NCBI GenBank assembly: GCA_025531455.1
Contig: JAMYHL010000001.1
Span: forward strand, 1,302,001 to 1,366,000
Reading direction: 5' to 3'
Source of the DNA: Apiotrichum sp. Y4204
Lineage: Eukaryota > Basidiomycota > Tremellomycetes > Trichosporonales > Trichosporonaceae
DNA: 64,000 bases
A model generated the notes under the pieces. The model made no database searches, was not told the DNA's origin, and was given only the letters and a program-made list of their open reading frames with translations. The position numbers were made by a program, and so were the translations under genes. How positions within the stretch are numbered: position 1 is the first letter of the stretch; each line of letters starts with the position of its first letter. Shown one piece after another: positions 35,701 through 48,693 of the stretch.

Positions 35701-37323
35701 GCTCTTTTGGTGGACTCCTTTTTTTTCATGATTGTTTGGGATCTTTTCCATTCTTTTCGAGTACAAGCCACGAGTCCGTCCTAGTCCTGGATTGGGATTC
35801 CGCTGTGCTGTTCATTGTATACCGTCGCTGCGGGCGGTCGAGATCACCCTATTTTGCCACTGTGCGCCACTGCCGTATGTGCTGGGCGCTGTGCCCTGCA
35901 TGTCATCCCCTCTTGCTACGGCCTGGAATGGGTGTGTTGAGTTGGGAGGGCTGAGCGGGGGGCTGTCATCGGGGCAACGGGCCCTTGGCTGGGTATCTGC
36001 ACATCCCTGAGTAGCCGGGCATTCGTGCACTCACGCTCCGACAGCCACCCACGGCCACCCGACCGAGACACCAACAATACAACGAGGTAGGCAAACTCAC
36101 AAGCTGCAAGCCGTCTGCAACCTGCATGCCTTTGCAGCCAGAACGAGCAATCTAGAGACGAGACGGCGCCTGTCCACAGTCGGTGGACTCCCGTTCACGC
36201 TGCATATCGATTCAGGTCGGCTTTAGTTTCACACGCCTAGGTGTTCGAGTCGAGAAAAGATCGCGACTGCTTGCTTTGGCTTGGCTTGACCTTTTCGTGG
36301 TCTCCGCTGCAGGTCCCACTTTCCCCTTGTCCGGCTCTGCAGCGCTGCAGCTCTACTGCTGTTGTGCCTGATCGCGACAGACTGCACTGCTGATGCTGTG
36401 GCGCTATGGTGCCCTGTTATCCTGTGTCCTGTGATCCAGTGCTCCTTGGCTCTTGTGCCTTGCGTATGACCAGCCAATCTCCGGTTAAGCGACCAGCCGA
36501 CCAGCCGACCAGTTGAAGTGTTGGCATTGCCGCCGTAACCGGCCGGACAACGGAGCCCGTCAAATCAATCAAATCATCATCTGCCAGTAATCTGTGACCT
36601 GCTGATGCGGGTCGTCCCTGGCTCTCCACCCGGCCCCGCTTTCGGCCCCCCTTCCCCCTGCCGTGATGCAGTGCATGGAGATGCGGGAGGGCAGTATTTG
36701 CGAGATTGTAATTGCAACCTTGTTTTTAGTAGAGCGGGGCTGGGTAGGGTGTAATGAAGATGTAATGGCGCTATAGTGTCTGTGTGACGATTGTGTGATG
36801 CCGGCGGCGGCGGCAAGACCTCGGCTCACGGCTTTCTCGCCTGACCGACAGACCGACTGACCGACAACTGCTGGAGTGCATGTGTTTCTGTAGCTCCGAT
36901 ACAGCCTACCCACGCCCGCAGCTCCAGAGCCCATTGTGCCTGCTTTGCCTGTCTATCGCCACAGTGTTGCCGGGTGTGCACTGCAGGCAGGCAGGTGTCC
37001 TGGAGCTCCGCCAACCATGTTCGCAATACTCCACTCGGCCACTCTTTTTACTCGATTCCATCTTTCTGACTGGTTCGGCCCACGCCTCCCCCCCCCCTCT
37101 CTGTGACCGTCAGCTGTCAGCTCCCTCTGCTCTTCCGCCTTGATCTCTGGCAATCGCACAAAAAGCACCACGGTCTCTCCGGCCATCACATCCACATCCT
37201 ACCCTACCTACGTCTAAAACATCGCCAAAGTACTTAAAGTACAACTCCATTTCCTCTTTGCTAGCCCCCCTCCAACTCACTCTTCCCCTCTACCCCCCCT
37301 CCATCTCTAAAACACTAGTCAAC
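32782..37323. other. 4.5-kb gene-poor region between PUS7 and isocitrate lyase
   Basis: No exon chain or domain can be recognised across 4.5 kb, although spacing elsewhere is mostly below 1.2 kb. Open frames such as 34641-35258 overlap others on both strands and have no conserved motifs. From about 36000 the sequence becomes rich in short repeats (for example GACCAGCC iterations at about 36498-36514) and C-runs (37087-37099). The last 150 bp are a pyrimidine-rich leader for isocitrate lyase. GCGGGG, matching the CreA/Mig1 SYGGRG consensus, occurs near 36735 and on the other strand near 36642; glucose repression through them is inference. Confidence 0.5.
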
Positions 37324-39308
37324 ATGCAGAACGAGGTCAAGGCTTTCCAGGACGAGGTCAAGGCCACCGAGGCTTTCCAGAAGGTGAGCGACCCTCCCGG
37401 CTCCACCCACCGCCGACACCACCGACGCCGCCACCACTACCCCCCTCAATACCACCATCACTGCGGCCTCAGTCGGTCGGAAGCACTGCGCACCCCCAAA
37501 CTGCATTTCGCATCGACGTCGCATCGCACTGTGATGCGACATCGGCGTGTGGTGTGCGATGGCGGAAACCTCGGCAACGCGGCTAAGCGCAGCGGCTAGG
37601 CCCCTTTTTTTCGGAGGAATGCCCCGCTCCGGCTGTCGTCCTTCCCGATATCATTTTCACGGTCCCCATGTCGCATTTGCTAACGCCTTCCACAGCAGCC
37701 CCGCTTCTCCCGCACCACCCGCCCCTACACGGCGGCTGATGTCGTCAACAAGCGCGGCACCATCCAGCAGACCTACCCCTCCGACCTCATGGCCAAGAAG
37801 CTCTGGAAGATCCTCCAGGCCAAGGAGCGTGGCGAGGGCGGTGGCTGCACCTTCACCTACGGCGCGTGAGTATTCGGAGAGACAATCCGCCCCCCAGCGA
37901 CAATCTTGCTAACTCGTCCAGTCTTGACCCGGTCCAGATCACCCAGATGGCCAAGTACCTTGAGACCGTCTACGTTTCGGGCTGGCAGTGCTCGTCGACC
38001 GCCTCGAGCTCGCTCGAGCCCGGACCCGACCTTGCCGACTACCCCTCCAACACTGTCCCCAACAAGGTTGCTCAGCTCTTCACCGCTCAGCTCTACCACG
38101 ACCGCAAGCAGCGCTACACCCGCACCACTGCCCTCGCCAAGGGTGAGGAGCCCGGACAGTACATTGACTACCTCCGCCCCATTGTTGCCGACGGTGACAC
38201 TGGCCACGGTGGTCTTACCGCCGTCATGAAGCTCACCAAGATGATGGTTGAGGCCGGTGCCGCCGGTATCCACATTGAGGACCAGGCTCCTGGTACCAAG
38301 AAGTGTGGCCACATGGCCGGCAAGGTCCTTGTCCCCATCCAGGAGCACATCAACCGTCTCGTCGCCATCCGTTTCCAGTGCGACATCATGGGCACCACCA
38401 ACCTCGTCGTCGCCCGTACCGACTCGGAGGCCGCCACCCTTATCACCTCCAACATTGACTCGCGTGACCACCCCTTCATCCTCGGCTCCACCAACCCCAA
38501 GATTGGCTCGCTCGTCGACGCTATGAACAAGGCCGAGGCCGCCGGCAAGCAGGGTGCTGAGCTCCAGCAGATTGAGGACGAGTGGATCCAGGCCGCCAAC
38601 CTTAAGCTCTGGGGTGACGTTCTCGCCGAGGCCCTCAAGAAGCAGGGTGTTGACCCCTCCAAGTTCGCTAAGGAGGCTGCCTACGTCTCGCACCTTGACG
38701 CCCTCAAGATCGCCCAGCGCCACGGTCTTAAGGAGGCTCCCTTCTTCGACTGGTCTGCTCCCCGTACCCGCGAGGGCTACTTCCGTCTCCAGGGCGGCAC
38801 CCAGTGCGCCATCCGCCGTGCGATTGCCTTCGCTCCCTACTCCGACCTCATCTGGATGGAGACCAAGTCGCCCATCTACGCTCAGGCCAAGGAGTTCGCC
38901 GACGGTGTCCACAAGGAGGTCCCCGGCCAGTGGCTCGCGTACAACCTCTCGCCGTCGTTCAACTGGTCGGCTGCTGGCCTCGGCCCCAAGGAGATGAAGT
39001 CGTTCATCTGGGACCTCGGCAAGCTCGGATTCCTCTTCCAGTTCATCACCCTTGCTGGTCTCCACTCGGACGCCTACATCTCGGACCTCTTCGCCAAGAA
39101 CTTCGCTCAGGAGGGCATGAAGGCCTACGTCGAGCTGATCCAGGGCCGCGAGGCCGAGATTGGCTGCGACGTCCTTACCCACCAGAAGTGGTCGGGTGCC
39201 GACTACGCCGACGCCATGCTCATGACCGTCACCGGCGGCATCAGCTCCACCGCCGCCATGGGCAAGGGTGTCACTGAGGACCAGTTCGCGAAAAAGAGCA
39301 AGTTGTAA
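37324..39308 (+). CDS. ICL1: Isocitrate lyase (glyoxylate cycle) with C-terminal SKL
   Basis: Splits isocitrate to succinate and glyoxylate, allowing growth on C2 compounds and fatty acids. Exons 37324-37383, 37696-37865 and 37922-39308 give 538 residues, normal for fungal enzymes. Family segments are [73 protein letters not shown] with the catalytic [31 protein letters not shown] and [14 protein letters not shown]. The protein ends in FAKKSKL, a perfect peroxisomal PTS1 tripeptide. The first intron is 312 nt, far longer than most in the window. Codons are strongly biased to C- or G-ending forms, as in highly expressed genes. Confidence 0.98.
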
Positions 39309-40024
39309 AACGCGTGTTGGAGAGCATAGGAAGACGAGAAAAGAGCCTTGGACGGCAGAAGTAGCACCAAGTGCCTGTACCTTTTAGCTGTGTTGCAGTA
39401 GCGGTTATGCATCCATGGGACGTCTACAGTGGTTCTCGGAACGGCAGCACTATCCATCGCTCACTGACGCTCAATTCTGACCTCTTACGCATCGATTTGG
39501 ACTCAGACAAGTGTTTTGAGGTGGAAAAATGAGTATCGACGTGAATGGATGGTGGTAGTGGAGTGTGGCATGCTCAGACGGTGCCACACTCGCAATACTG
39601 GACCAAGTCACCTTGCAGAATGGCTTCCTCCCAACGCCAATCTTTTGATGACCGAGATATCGAGATCGGATGTACGTATGTACTTTGTGTGCATATGTGC
39701 ATACATGCTTGCGTGTCTTCCCTCCCCTAACTCTTATCTCCTCTGATCCTCTAACTCTTCTGATAATCTGCTGGCGCTTGCCTTCCCTTCGTTCTTCTTG
39801 CCTTCCTTCCTTCCTTCGTCCAGGTCTGTCCCGCGGTCCCTCTCCCTCTCTTGCTTTAGCTGTGCATTCCTTCTATCCATGATTCTCCTTCTCTTCATTC
39901 TTCTTTCCTCGTTCTTTGTTCATTCTCATTCTCATTCTCGTTCTCGTTCTCATTCTCATTCTTATTCTCATTCTCATTCTCGTCCATCCATTAACGGCTC
40001 ATCTCACACCCTTCCTAACTCACC
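39309..40024. other. Intergenic region with TTCTCA microsatellite
   Basis: 716 bp between two plus-strand genes. The distal 270 bp are almost purely pyrimidine and include the hexamer repeat listed separately. No gene seen. Confidence 0.5.
39921..39983. repeat. (TTCTCA/TTCTCG)n hexanucleotide microsatellite
   Basis: About ten imperfect copies of a CATTCT/CGTTCT hexamer. It can be read as an open His-Ser/Arg-Ser dipeptide repeat, but this is a simple repeat in the leader of the next gene and not coding. Confidence 0.85.
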
Positions 40025-41484
40025 ATGCCCCGAGCGGCAGGCTTAAACCCAGCGGAGAACCCGGAGGCTCTTATCGTCCTCAAAGACTTTGACCAGCTCC
40101 GCGCCATCTCCGACGTCATCACAAAGTTGAACGAATGGAAGACGGCCAAGACCTGGTGTTCAGGTAACCTCCAAGCCTTCCTCAAACGACGGGGATACAT
40201 CGCGCATAGGAGCGCTGTAGATGCCGCGCGAAGTTATGTGAAAGACGGTATGTCGGGGGGAAGGTGTATCCGTTGATATCAGAACAACGGCGGGTTGTGC
40301 ATCACAGGTCGGCACAGACGGCAGGCAATTTCAAGAGAAAGCTGGATCCTGACGGAAATCCACGAGACTTTGAAAAGGCAAGTCCACAGTGTGTCAAGTG
40401 CCGCTTACGCTTTAGGACTGGAACAGCTTCGTGGACAAGATGGGAATTCAGCAGGAGAGCGGTGGAACGAACAGGACTGGAAATGCCAACGCAGCGGGTC
40501 CACTTGGCACCTCTAAGCCCCCCGATAGCGCCCCCGATAGCGATTGCGTCTTCAAATGCCTTCCTCTCGGGATCTCCAACCCTGCTGGCAGTAAACTGTA
40601 TTGGCTGCCCGCTGTTTTCAGGTCATTGTTCAGCTGCGTCTCCTTCGTAACTCTCGTCAAGAAACATCTTCAGAACGACGAGTCCGTCCAGCATGACTGC
40701 GTCGGCAGGGAGGTCCTCGCTCTCTATAATGCACTGAAGAAGTTAGGCGACAGGACGCCAATCTCGGGCATCAACTTGGCGAAGGCCTTGCAGCGTGAGT
40801 CCTATAGATGACCCCCAAGCTCACAGCAGAGAAAGGCATCATCTATAATCACCAAGAGGTCCAGAACCCCCGACGCGTCGCTTTTAGCCTGCTGCGGTAT
40901 CTCGACAGGTTTGCGCCCCCCGCCTGCTTTTCACAGATCATGACAAATCGCTTTACAGGCAAGGTCTCATGCCTCCGGTGCGACCTGACGATGTCACTTT
41001 CATCTGACACTGTCGTCGACTCGTGGACTGTTGATAATAACACCCCCGGATCCGGCCCTATCACCATCAATGAGCTCTACAGCTCCAGTCTGATCCGGGA
41101 ATCAAAGCAGATCTGCCCTACCTGTCAACGTGCCTCGACCTTCCGCACCGCGTACTCGGTTGTCCACGATTTAGTGCTCGTACTCAACATTAATCATGGG
41201 ACGCGGAGGCTGCAGAGCGCGGGAGGGTGCCGCGGATTATCACGGTAGATGGATTTTTGAAGGATCCGTTTGGAGCTGGCCGACGCTGGCGGCTCGTTGC
41301 CATCGTTTTGTTTCGCGGTGTCCCAGGCCATGAAGACCAATTGAGTACCGTGGTATTTGCCCAGGATGGCGTGTACCTTGTCGACGAAGACCGTGTCGAG
41401 CGCCTGGGAAACGACATCAACAGTATCAGGCCAGACCCGGCCATCCAAGCTCCTATCTCCCACGTCGTATACGAGCGAGTGTAG
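40025..41484 (+). CDS. Divergent USP-type deubiquitinase-like protein, possibly a pseudogene
   Basis: Exons 40025-40247, 40325-40377, 40416-40794 and 40827 onward join in frame to a protein beginning MPRAAGLNPAENPEALIVL. The second half follows the USP (UCH) fold: SKLYWLPAVFRSLFSCVSFV in place of the Cys box, EVLALYNALKKLGD, FTGKVSCLRC and ESKQICPTCQ (a CxxC pair at each), LVLVLNINH, then RGVPGHEDQLSTVVFA with the His box, VYLVDEDRV and a terminal HVVYERV. Three oddities: the residue aligned with catalytic Cys is Tyr; intron 40378-40415 needs a GC donor (gcaagt); and between about 41190 and 41227 the frame shifts by one base, so the conserved parts are joined only by a frameshift or by an intron (41174-41217) that removes the INH strand. 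Family call is moderate; catalytic activity looks unlikely. Confidence 0.5.
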
Positions 41485-42106
41485 GCTCTCAAGACGACAA
41501 GTTTGCTGATCGTCGCCGTTAGAATCGACTAAAGCAAACTGACAGTTATCCCGATTCCTCACGACCACACCCGCCAAGGCCCTCCGTTAGCCTGTCCCAC
41601 CAGTTCTTAAATCGAACAACAATCCCGATTCCTCACGACCACATCCGCCAAGGCAGTCTGCTCGCCTGTCCCGTCAGCTGCGCCCCCAGTCCCGTCGGGA
41701 CTTCTGGAGGCTGAATTCCTTCATCCAGTTATCTCCGTCTCTGTGCACATTAATGTTGTAACTTCCGTCTCGTCCATACTGTAGAGACGCTCGCCGTGTG
41801 CCTCCCATAATGATCTGTATGCCCGTATTACTCTGGCTGTAGCCCCGTTCATCAGCATCACCTGTCCTACATGCATTGAGTCGCCTACAACAAATAACAG
41901 ATAAATCGTCTTCATCTACATCCCTCCAACCTTGACGCGCAAGCCATCGAGCCCTGAGAGTCAGCAAGCGGACCAGACAAGTAAACCCACAGCGCTGGTA
42001 GAGCAGTTCCGCCAGCGGACCGCGCTCCTTGATGAGATCGCTCGGGGGTGCCGCCGGCGCGGGTTCCGAGGTCCTACAAGCTCAGCAAACCATTTGCAGC
42101 TTGTAC
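41485..42106. other. Intergenic region between convergent USP-like and kinase genes
   Basis: 622 bp between convergent stops. It holds a two-copy direct repeat (41548-41677, listed separately). A minus-strand open frame at 41674-41967 has no recognised domain. Confidence 0.5.
41548..41677. repeat. Two-copy direct repeat, period about 74 bp
   Basis: ATCCCGATTCCTCACGACC is followed by ACA(C/T)CCGCCAAGGC in both copies, starting at 41548 and 41622. Each copy then has a diverged part and ends with GCCTGTCCC and CAG. The first about 34 bases differ at one position. Confidence 0.8.
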
Positions 42107-43704
<1,598 letters not shown>

Positions 43705-44061
43705 GGTGGTGGTGGTGGTGGGTAAAGAGGGTGATAGGGAGGATGGGAGTTGTGGATGTTGTCAATGAATCAATGTTTGGCTCGTCAGGGCTGTGGGGCG
43801 GGAAACACGGATGGGTGTGGTGGCAAAAATCATACGCGTCGAGGAGGTGAAAACAGGTATCTGTTATGTAATGCCACGCCCACAACCACCCTGATCCTGA
43901 CAAATCCATAGAAATTGAGAGGGGCACGCACATGCGTGAAATGGAAATGTCGCAATCTCAAAGTCCGACGATGACATCCGAGGAGGAATCACCGATCTTG
44001 TATCGCGCTTCTTGCATCTAGACTCGCAGTGTTGTATTCCTCCCATCTAATCTAATCCGCA
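43705..44061. promoter_or_regulatory. Divergent promoter region, Ste20 kinase / ARD
   Basis: 357 bp between divergent start codons, with a CCACC-repeat leader just upstream of the kinase ATG (43705-43720). No TATA box seen. Confidence 0.45.
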
Positions 44062-45164
44062 ATGAGGGCCTATATCTACGACGACATCCCGTGAGCTCCT
44101 CCGCAAAAAGTAGCCCGCTGATCTCCAGCGGCGACCAGCGCCTGGCCCACGACTCTGGCGAGGCCGTTCCCCTCGAGGCGCTCGCGCGCCTCGGCGTGAC
44201 GTACCGCGAGATCCCGATCGACGCCGAGGGCAAGTGGCAGACGGAAATTGACGCGTTTTCCAAGGAACGGGGATACAAGAACGTGCGAGGAGCGTCTGCG
44301 GGCCCGGACTGACATTCAGCGCGACCAGATCAACGTCACCCCCGCGGGACTCGGGGAGGCGTACGAGTCCAAGATCCGCCAGTTCTTTGACGAGTGCGTG
44401 TGGTGTTGGGCATAGCTGACGGCAGGCACTTGCATGATGACGAGGAGGTCCGCTTCATTGTCGGCGGATCGGGATTCTTCGATGTCCGCGGTATGTTGTG
44501 GAAGTTTGATGGAGCTGATGGCAGACGCGTCGGACAGCCGATGGGTGCGCATCGCGATGGAGAAGGGCGACCTTATTGTGCTTCCTCCCGGGTGAGTAGA
44601 ATCAAAGGCGAGGGCAGGCGAGGGCAGGCGAGGGCAGGCGAAGACGTGCGTGTGATGAGCAGAGGCTGGCGTCCGCTCTTGGCCAGCTGGTTGATCGCTG
44701 GCTGGCCCGGTCGCTGTCTTTGAGCGACAGCTGCTTGGGAGGGACGAGGATGCTCTGTCTCCTGTTTGGGCACCCTCCTCTTCTTATCGAAAGAAGTCCT
44801 CATCTGAACGTCCATCTTGGGTGACGGCAGTGGCAGACACCGGGTTTGCCATCAGAATGTTAGCTTCCCCACGAAGGGATCCTGAAATCGCGGACGTCTG
44901 CAAGACATGCGGAAGACTGCGAGATTCACATAAGGCTTCGAGAAAAGCCAATGTCGGGACACCGGACGCCCATCGCCTATTCATGCTGCCACTATCGCAC
45001 ATGCTAATACCAGAATCTACCACCGCTTCACCGTCGACGAGGGCAACACGATCACGGCCATGCGCCTTTTCCAGGAGGAGCCCAAGTGGACGCCGTACTC
45101 GCGCGCCGACGGCGGCACCGACGCGCACGACTCGCGCAGGGAGTACCTCTCGGCCATTGCGTAA
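44062..45164 (+). CDS. ADI1: Acireductone dioxygenase (methionine salvage)
   Basis: A cupin-fold metalloenzyme that oxidises the acireductone of the methionine salvage pathway, giving the keto-acid precursor of methionine when iron is bound. The protein starts [20 protein letters not shown]. Family segments are [60 protein letters not shown] (HxH...E metal ligands), [16 protein letters not shown] and [20 protein letters not shown] with the fourth ligand His, then [16 protein letters not shown]. The penultimate intron (44592-45013, 422 nt) is unusually long and carries a 10-bp tandem repeat. The junction GG/A-ATC restores PPGIYHRF. Intron 1 begins at the third base of codon 10. Confidence 0.95.
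44606..44643. repeat. Tandem GGCGAGGGCA 10-mer in ARD intron
   Basis: Three exact copies and a fourth diverged copy of a GGCGAGGGCA unit lie near the 5' end of the long ARD intron. Confidence 0.8.
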
Positions 45165-46835
45165 TGCCGCGAAGCGAGGTCATCTATGTACATATTTATG
45201 ATTGAATCGCGGGGGGCTGATTACTAACCGGCTGGTACTGTACATGGCCGAAGATGGTGTCACCGCCGAAGCAACGTGCCAAAGCCCGACGCTGACGACA
45301 TGCCTAGGCATGGTGCTCCTCATGACTGAATACGGAGTGCTAACCAATGACCCCTGACTGGTGATACAGACTCACACGACTGAAGAGATGCCGCTGACCC
45401 CTCCGAGGCTCAACGCTGACAAAAGCCCTGCACCCTGATGCTGACAATAACTGTGCAGCCCGCTGACGACACCCCGAAGCACAGTGTCGCCCCTGTTCCG
45501 AGACGGGATTTCTTGCGCTTCGCGCTGTTCTCTAACCTCCTCCTCGCTCTCCACGTGTGTTCCACAACGCCACCATGGCGACAGAGAAGCAAGCCGGAAG
45601 CCAGAAGCCAGACGATTCGCACCCGTCTACGGCCTGTGGAACCGGCATCTGCAGAGCGAGGCAAGCGCCTGCGAGTGCGGCGTGACAACCTCGCCACCTC
45701 GCACCTCGCCACACCGCCACGCGCCACGCGCCAAGATTTGCAGAAGCAGAAGATGGGAACCCCGCCGCGTCGCATTCTGCACATGACGTCGAAAATGCAC
45801 CGGCGCTCCGGTGCTCCGTGGAATCTGGTTCCAGGCTGCCGTTCCTCGAGCTCCATTGCCCAGCCAAGTTCAAGAAAGTAAGCACTCCAATTTTGCAAGT
45901 TGCTGAATTGCTGGCCTCAAGTCTCGCGCGTTTCATCGCCTTCTGTTGGAGTCACTATGCATGCTGTCCCTCATCCAAGCCATTCCAGCTCCAGTATCAA
46001 TTGTTTCTGCGCTCTGCACCTCCCAATGACATTTATCCGTTGTATCATACCACGAGTCGGAGCCGCGTCCCCTCCCTAGCAGTGATCAGCATCAGGGGAC
46101 GTCACGGGCAGTGGGTCAGGTGGGTGATCAGGTGATCGCCCGTCCAGATTTGGCCGAGCCTCCGAGTCTAGCCGAGTCGCTAAACAACGTGGGAGCTGAG
46201 AGCACTAGCACTGGGAGCACTGGTTTGTCGCCACCCACCGCCTCTCCTTCTCGCTTGGATATCGGGTCGGCTGATAAGACCGAGCAAATGCGAGCCCCGC
46301 CCGCTTGTAGCTTGCAAGCCTGCAGATGGAGATGCACCCAGCCTGTCGCCCGACTGATCAGAGGGAGTGGCTAGAGTGCGGGGCCGTGCAGACGATCTCC
46401 CATTTGGATGCTCCCGTTCCTGCGAATCATGCCCATCATGATCAACACCCACTAGCGCACTAGCCCCTGGCTTCCCCCCTGCCCCTGCCCTGCCTGCCAT
46501 TTTCCTGCGTGGGCCTGCCTCTCTGCTTCCGCCCCACTTTCTCACCCACTCTCTCTCCCCTTCCTTCCCTCCCCACCCTGTACGCTGTATAGTCATCACT
46601 CCACACACTCACTCTCTCCACTCCACCAGTCGCATTCTCCACTTCATAGTGCATTCTTCATACTGCTCCTCCTGACAACCACCAATCGACCTTTGATTCT
46701 TACTACTCATCAGGTCGACACCCACCTCATACACACATCTCCTCGCTACCACTGCCCCGCCCACCTCGCATCCGCATCCTCCGCCGCGATCCGTCCCGCC
46801 TCCGTCGCAGGTGGACCCGCCGCCACCCCGTCGCC
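45165..46835. other. Intergenic region upstream of PTC7-like gene
   Basis: 1.67 kb between two plus-strand genes. A small ATG frame at 45574 (36 codons, MATEKQAGSQKPDDSH...) has a good start context but no recognised homology. From about 46440 to 46830 the sequence is strongly pyrimidine-rich, a likely promoter and leader for the phosphatase gene. Confidence 0.5.
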
Positions 46836-48538
46836 ATGTCCAAACCCAAGCCCGGCCTCGGAAAGGGCATAGCACGCACGCTTGCCCATTCCGTCCCTCC
46901 CGCCCCCTCGACCGTTATCCACCACCCCATCGCCCTGGCCCCCGTGTACAACCCCGTCCCCGTGCGCTGCCTCTCCTCGGCCCTCCCCCGCTCCACGCCA
47001 TGGCAGCCCGTCTCCGCCCAGCTCCCCCTCTGGGACGCACCAGAGTTCGGTCGCCGCTGTTACGTCACGGCTTCGGCGAGCTCACGCGCATCCGCAGTAG
47101 ACACGACCACCACCGTCCCGCAGTACCTCCCCCCGTCGCTGTTGTTTGATCGCCCCCGGGGACCGTTCAACGACTGGTCGCTGCCCCCGCCCCCGCCGCC
47201 ACTGCCGGCTGTCCTCCGCGCGCCGTCCCCGCCACACGCGGCTAAACAGCCGCGGACTTCCCAGGCAGCCCACACCATCCTCTCCCCGTCCCTCGAGTCG
47301 AACAAGGATAACTCGTCATCGTCCCCGAGTCAGCCGTTCACCTTTCTCGGTGTCCGGCCAGATGCTGTGAACTTTAACGACCAGGCCTCCCTCCCGGATC
47401 CCAACAACCTCAACCTCTATTCCTCCAACCTCATCTTCCACCTCGGAGCCAGTGGATGTCCCAAGGAGCGATTACCGCCGCCGCCGCGCCGCGATCCCGG
47501 CCGCACGCCGCCGCCGCCGCGTCCGCGGTCATTCGTCCTCCCGGAAGTAACCCCCCCGACGTCGCTCCAGTCCATTGCTGTTGGCGAGGACGCATACTTT
47601 GCGCGACTGGACGGCGTGTGCGTCGCGGACGGTGTCGGTGGCTGGTCACGGTCAGGTAAAGGCCCCGCAGACCCGGGACGCTGGAGCCGCCTGCTCACGC
47701 ACTATTGCGAAGAGGAGGTCGCGCGCTGGTGGGCCGGCGCAGACGACTACATGGCCAGTGGAGAGGACGACGTCTCGGGATGGGCAGCACGTGCCTGGAA
47801 ACGCGGCGCGGACCGCGCCGAGGGGTCAAAACACCGTCGTCCATTGGATCCGGTCGAGATCATGCAGAAGGGGTTTGAGAAGTGTTTGGCGTGCGCGGCC
47901 GCCGAGGTGTGTTATGTCTCTGTATGTTTCTGGTCGTGGCTGACATTACAGGGGATCTACGGCTCGTCGACATGCTTGTTAGCGCTGCTGCACCACTCGA
48001 CGCTGTTGGTCGCCAACGTCGGCGACTGCAGCCTCCTGCTCATCCGCCGCGGCGAGGTTGTCTTCCGCACGTCCGAGATGCAGCACGCCTTCAACTTTCC
48101 CTTACAGCTCGGCACGCACTCGCGCGACGAGCCGATGAAGGACGCGAAACGATATGATGTTCCTGTAGAGAAGGAGGACGTAGTGATCGTCGGGAGCGAC
48201 GGCCTCATGGACAATTTGGTGGGTGTCCCGAGTTTGCAACCCAGCTGACAATACAGTTTGACGAAGACATTCTAGACACCCTTTCCGAGTTTGCTCCCCC
48301 TGATAGCACCCAGCCCTCGACGCTGCCGCCATTTTCACCGCAGGCGGTGTCTGACGCGCTGCGGGACCGCGCGCGTGCAGTGTCGGAGCAAATGTCCGCG
48401 ACCACCCCATTCATGATGCGCGCAATCGAAGAAGGAATCGACTTTGTGGGCGGGAAAAAGGACGACATTTCGGTCCTCGTTGGCGTCATTGGCGACCGCG
48501 ATGGATTAAACTTGACACTAGACGCCAGTACGCGCTAG
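46836..48538 (+). CDS. PTC7: Mitochondrial-type PP2C phosphatase, Ptc7-like
   Basis: A PPM/PP2C-family metal-dependent phosphatase. In yeast Ptc7 is mitochondrial and controls coenzyme Q synthesis. Three exons; introns lie at about 47907-47952 and 48220-48256. The first 200 residues are rich in Pro, Ser and Arg; an RCLSSALPRS segment could belong to a mitochondrial presequence. The catalytic core has GEDAYFARLDGVCVADGVGG (PP2C Asp motif, DGVGGW), GSSTCLLALLHHSTLLVANV followed by GDCSLLLIRRGEV, HAFNFPLQLGTHSRDEP, VIVGSDGLMDNLFDEDIL and FVGGKKDDISVLVGVI with the late metal-binding Asp. The order and DGVGGWS motif favour Ptc7 over other PP2Cs. The stop lies 155 bp from that of the convergent carrier gene. 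Confidence 0.9.
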
Positions 48539-48693
48539 AAGAGTTGTATCATGCATGGTGTTGTTGTCTGTCTAGGGGTCTATTGTGCTGCAAGATTACA
48601 GTGCGAGCTGCACAAGTGTTTTAATTATCTAAAGTATATGCTGCCTTCTACCTTCGTCTGGAATGCGTCTCAGTCTCCACTGGTTCTCGTCTC

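Noticed and set aside
37857..39182. 441-codon open frame antisense to isocitrate lyase
   Set aside because: It mirrors the strong third-position bias of ICL1, has no recognisable domain and its composition (Leu/Gly/Val/Glu-rich) is that of a biased gene's complement.
39798..40046. Open frame encoding a His-Ser/Arg-Ser repeat
   Set aside because: Translation of a simple hexanucleotide repeat in a leader.
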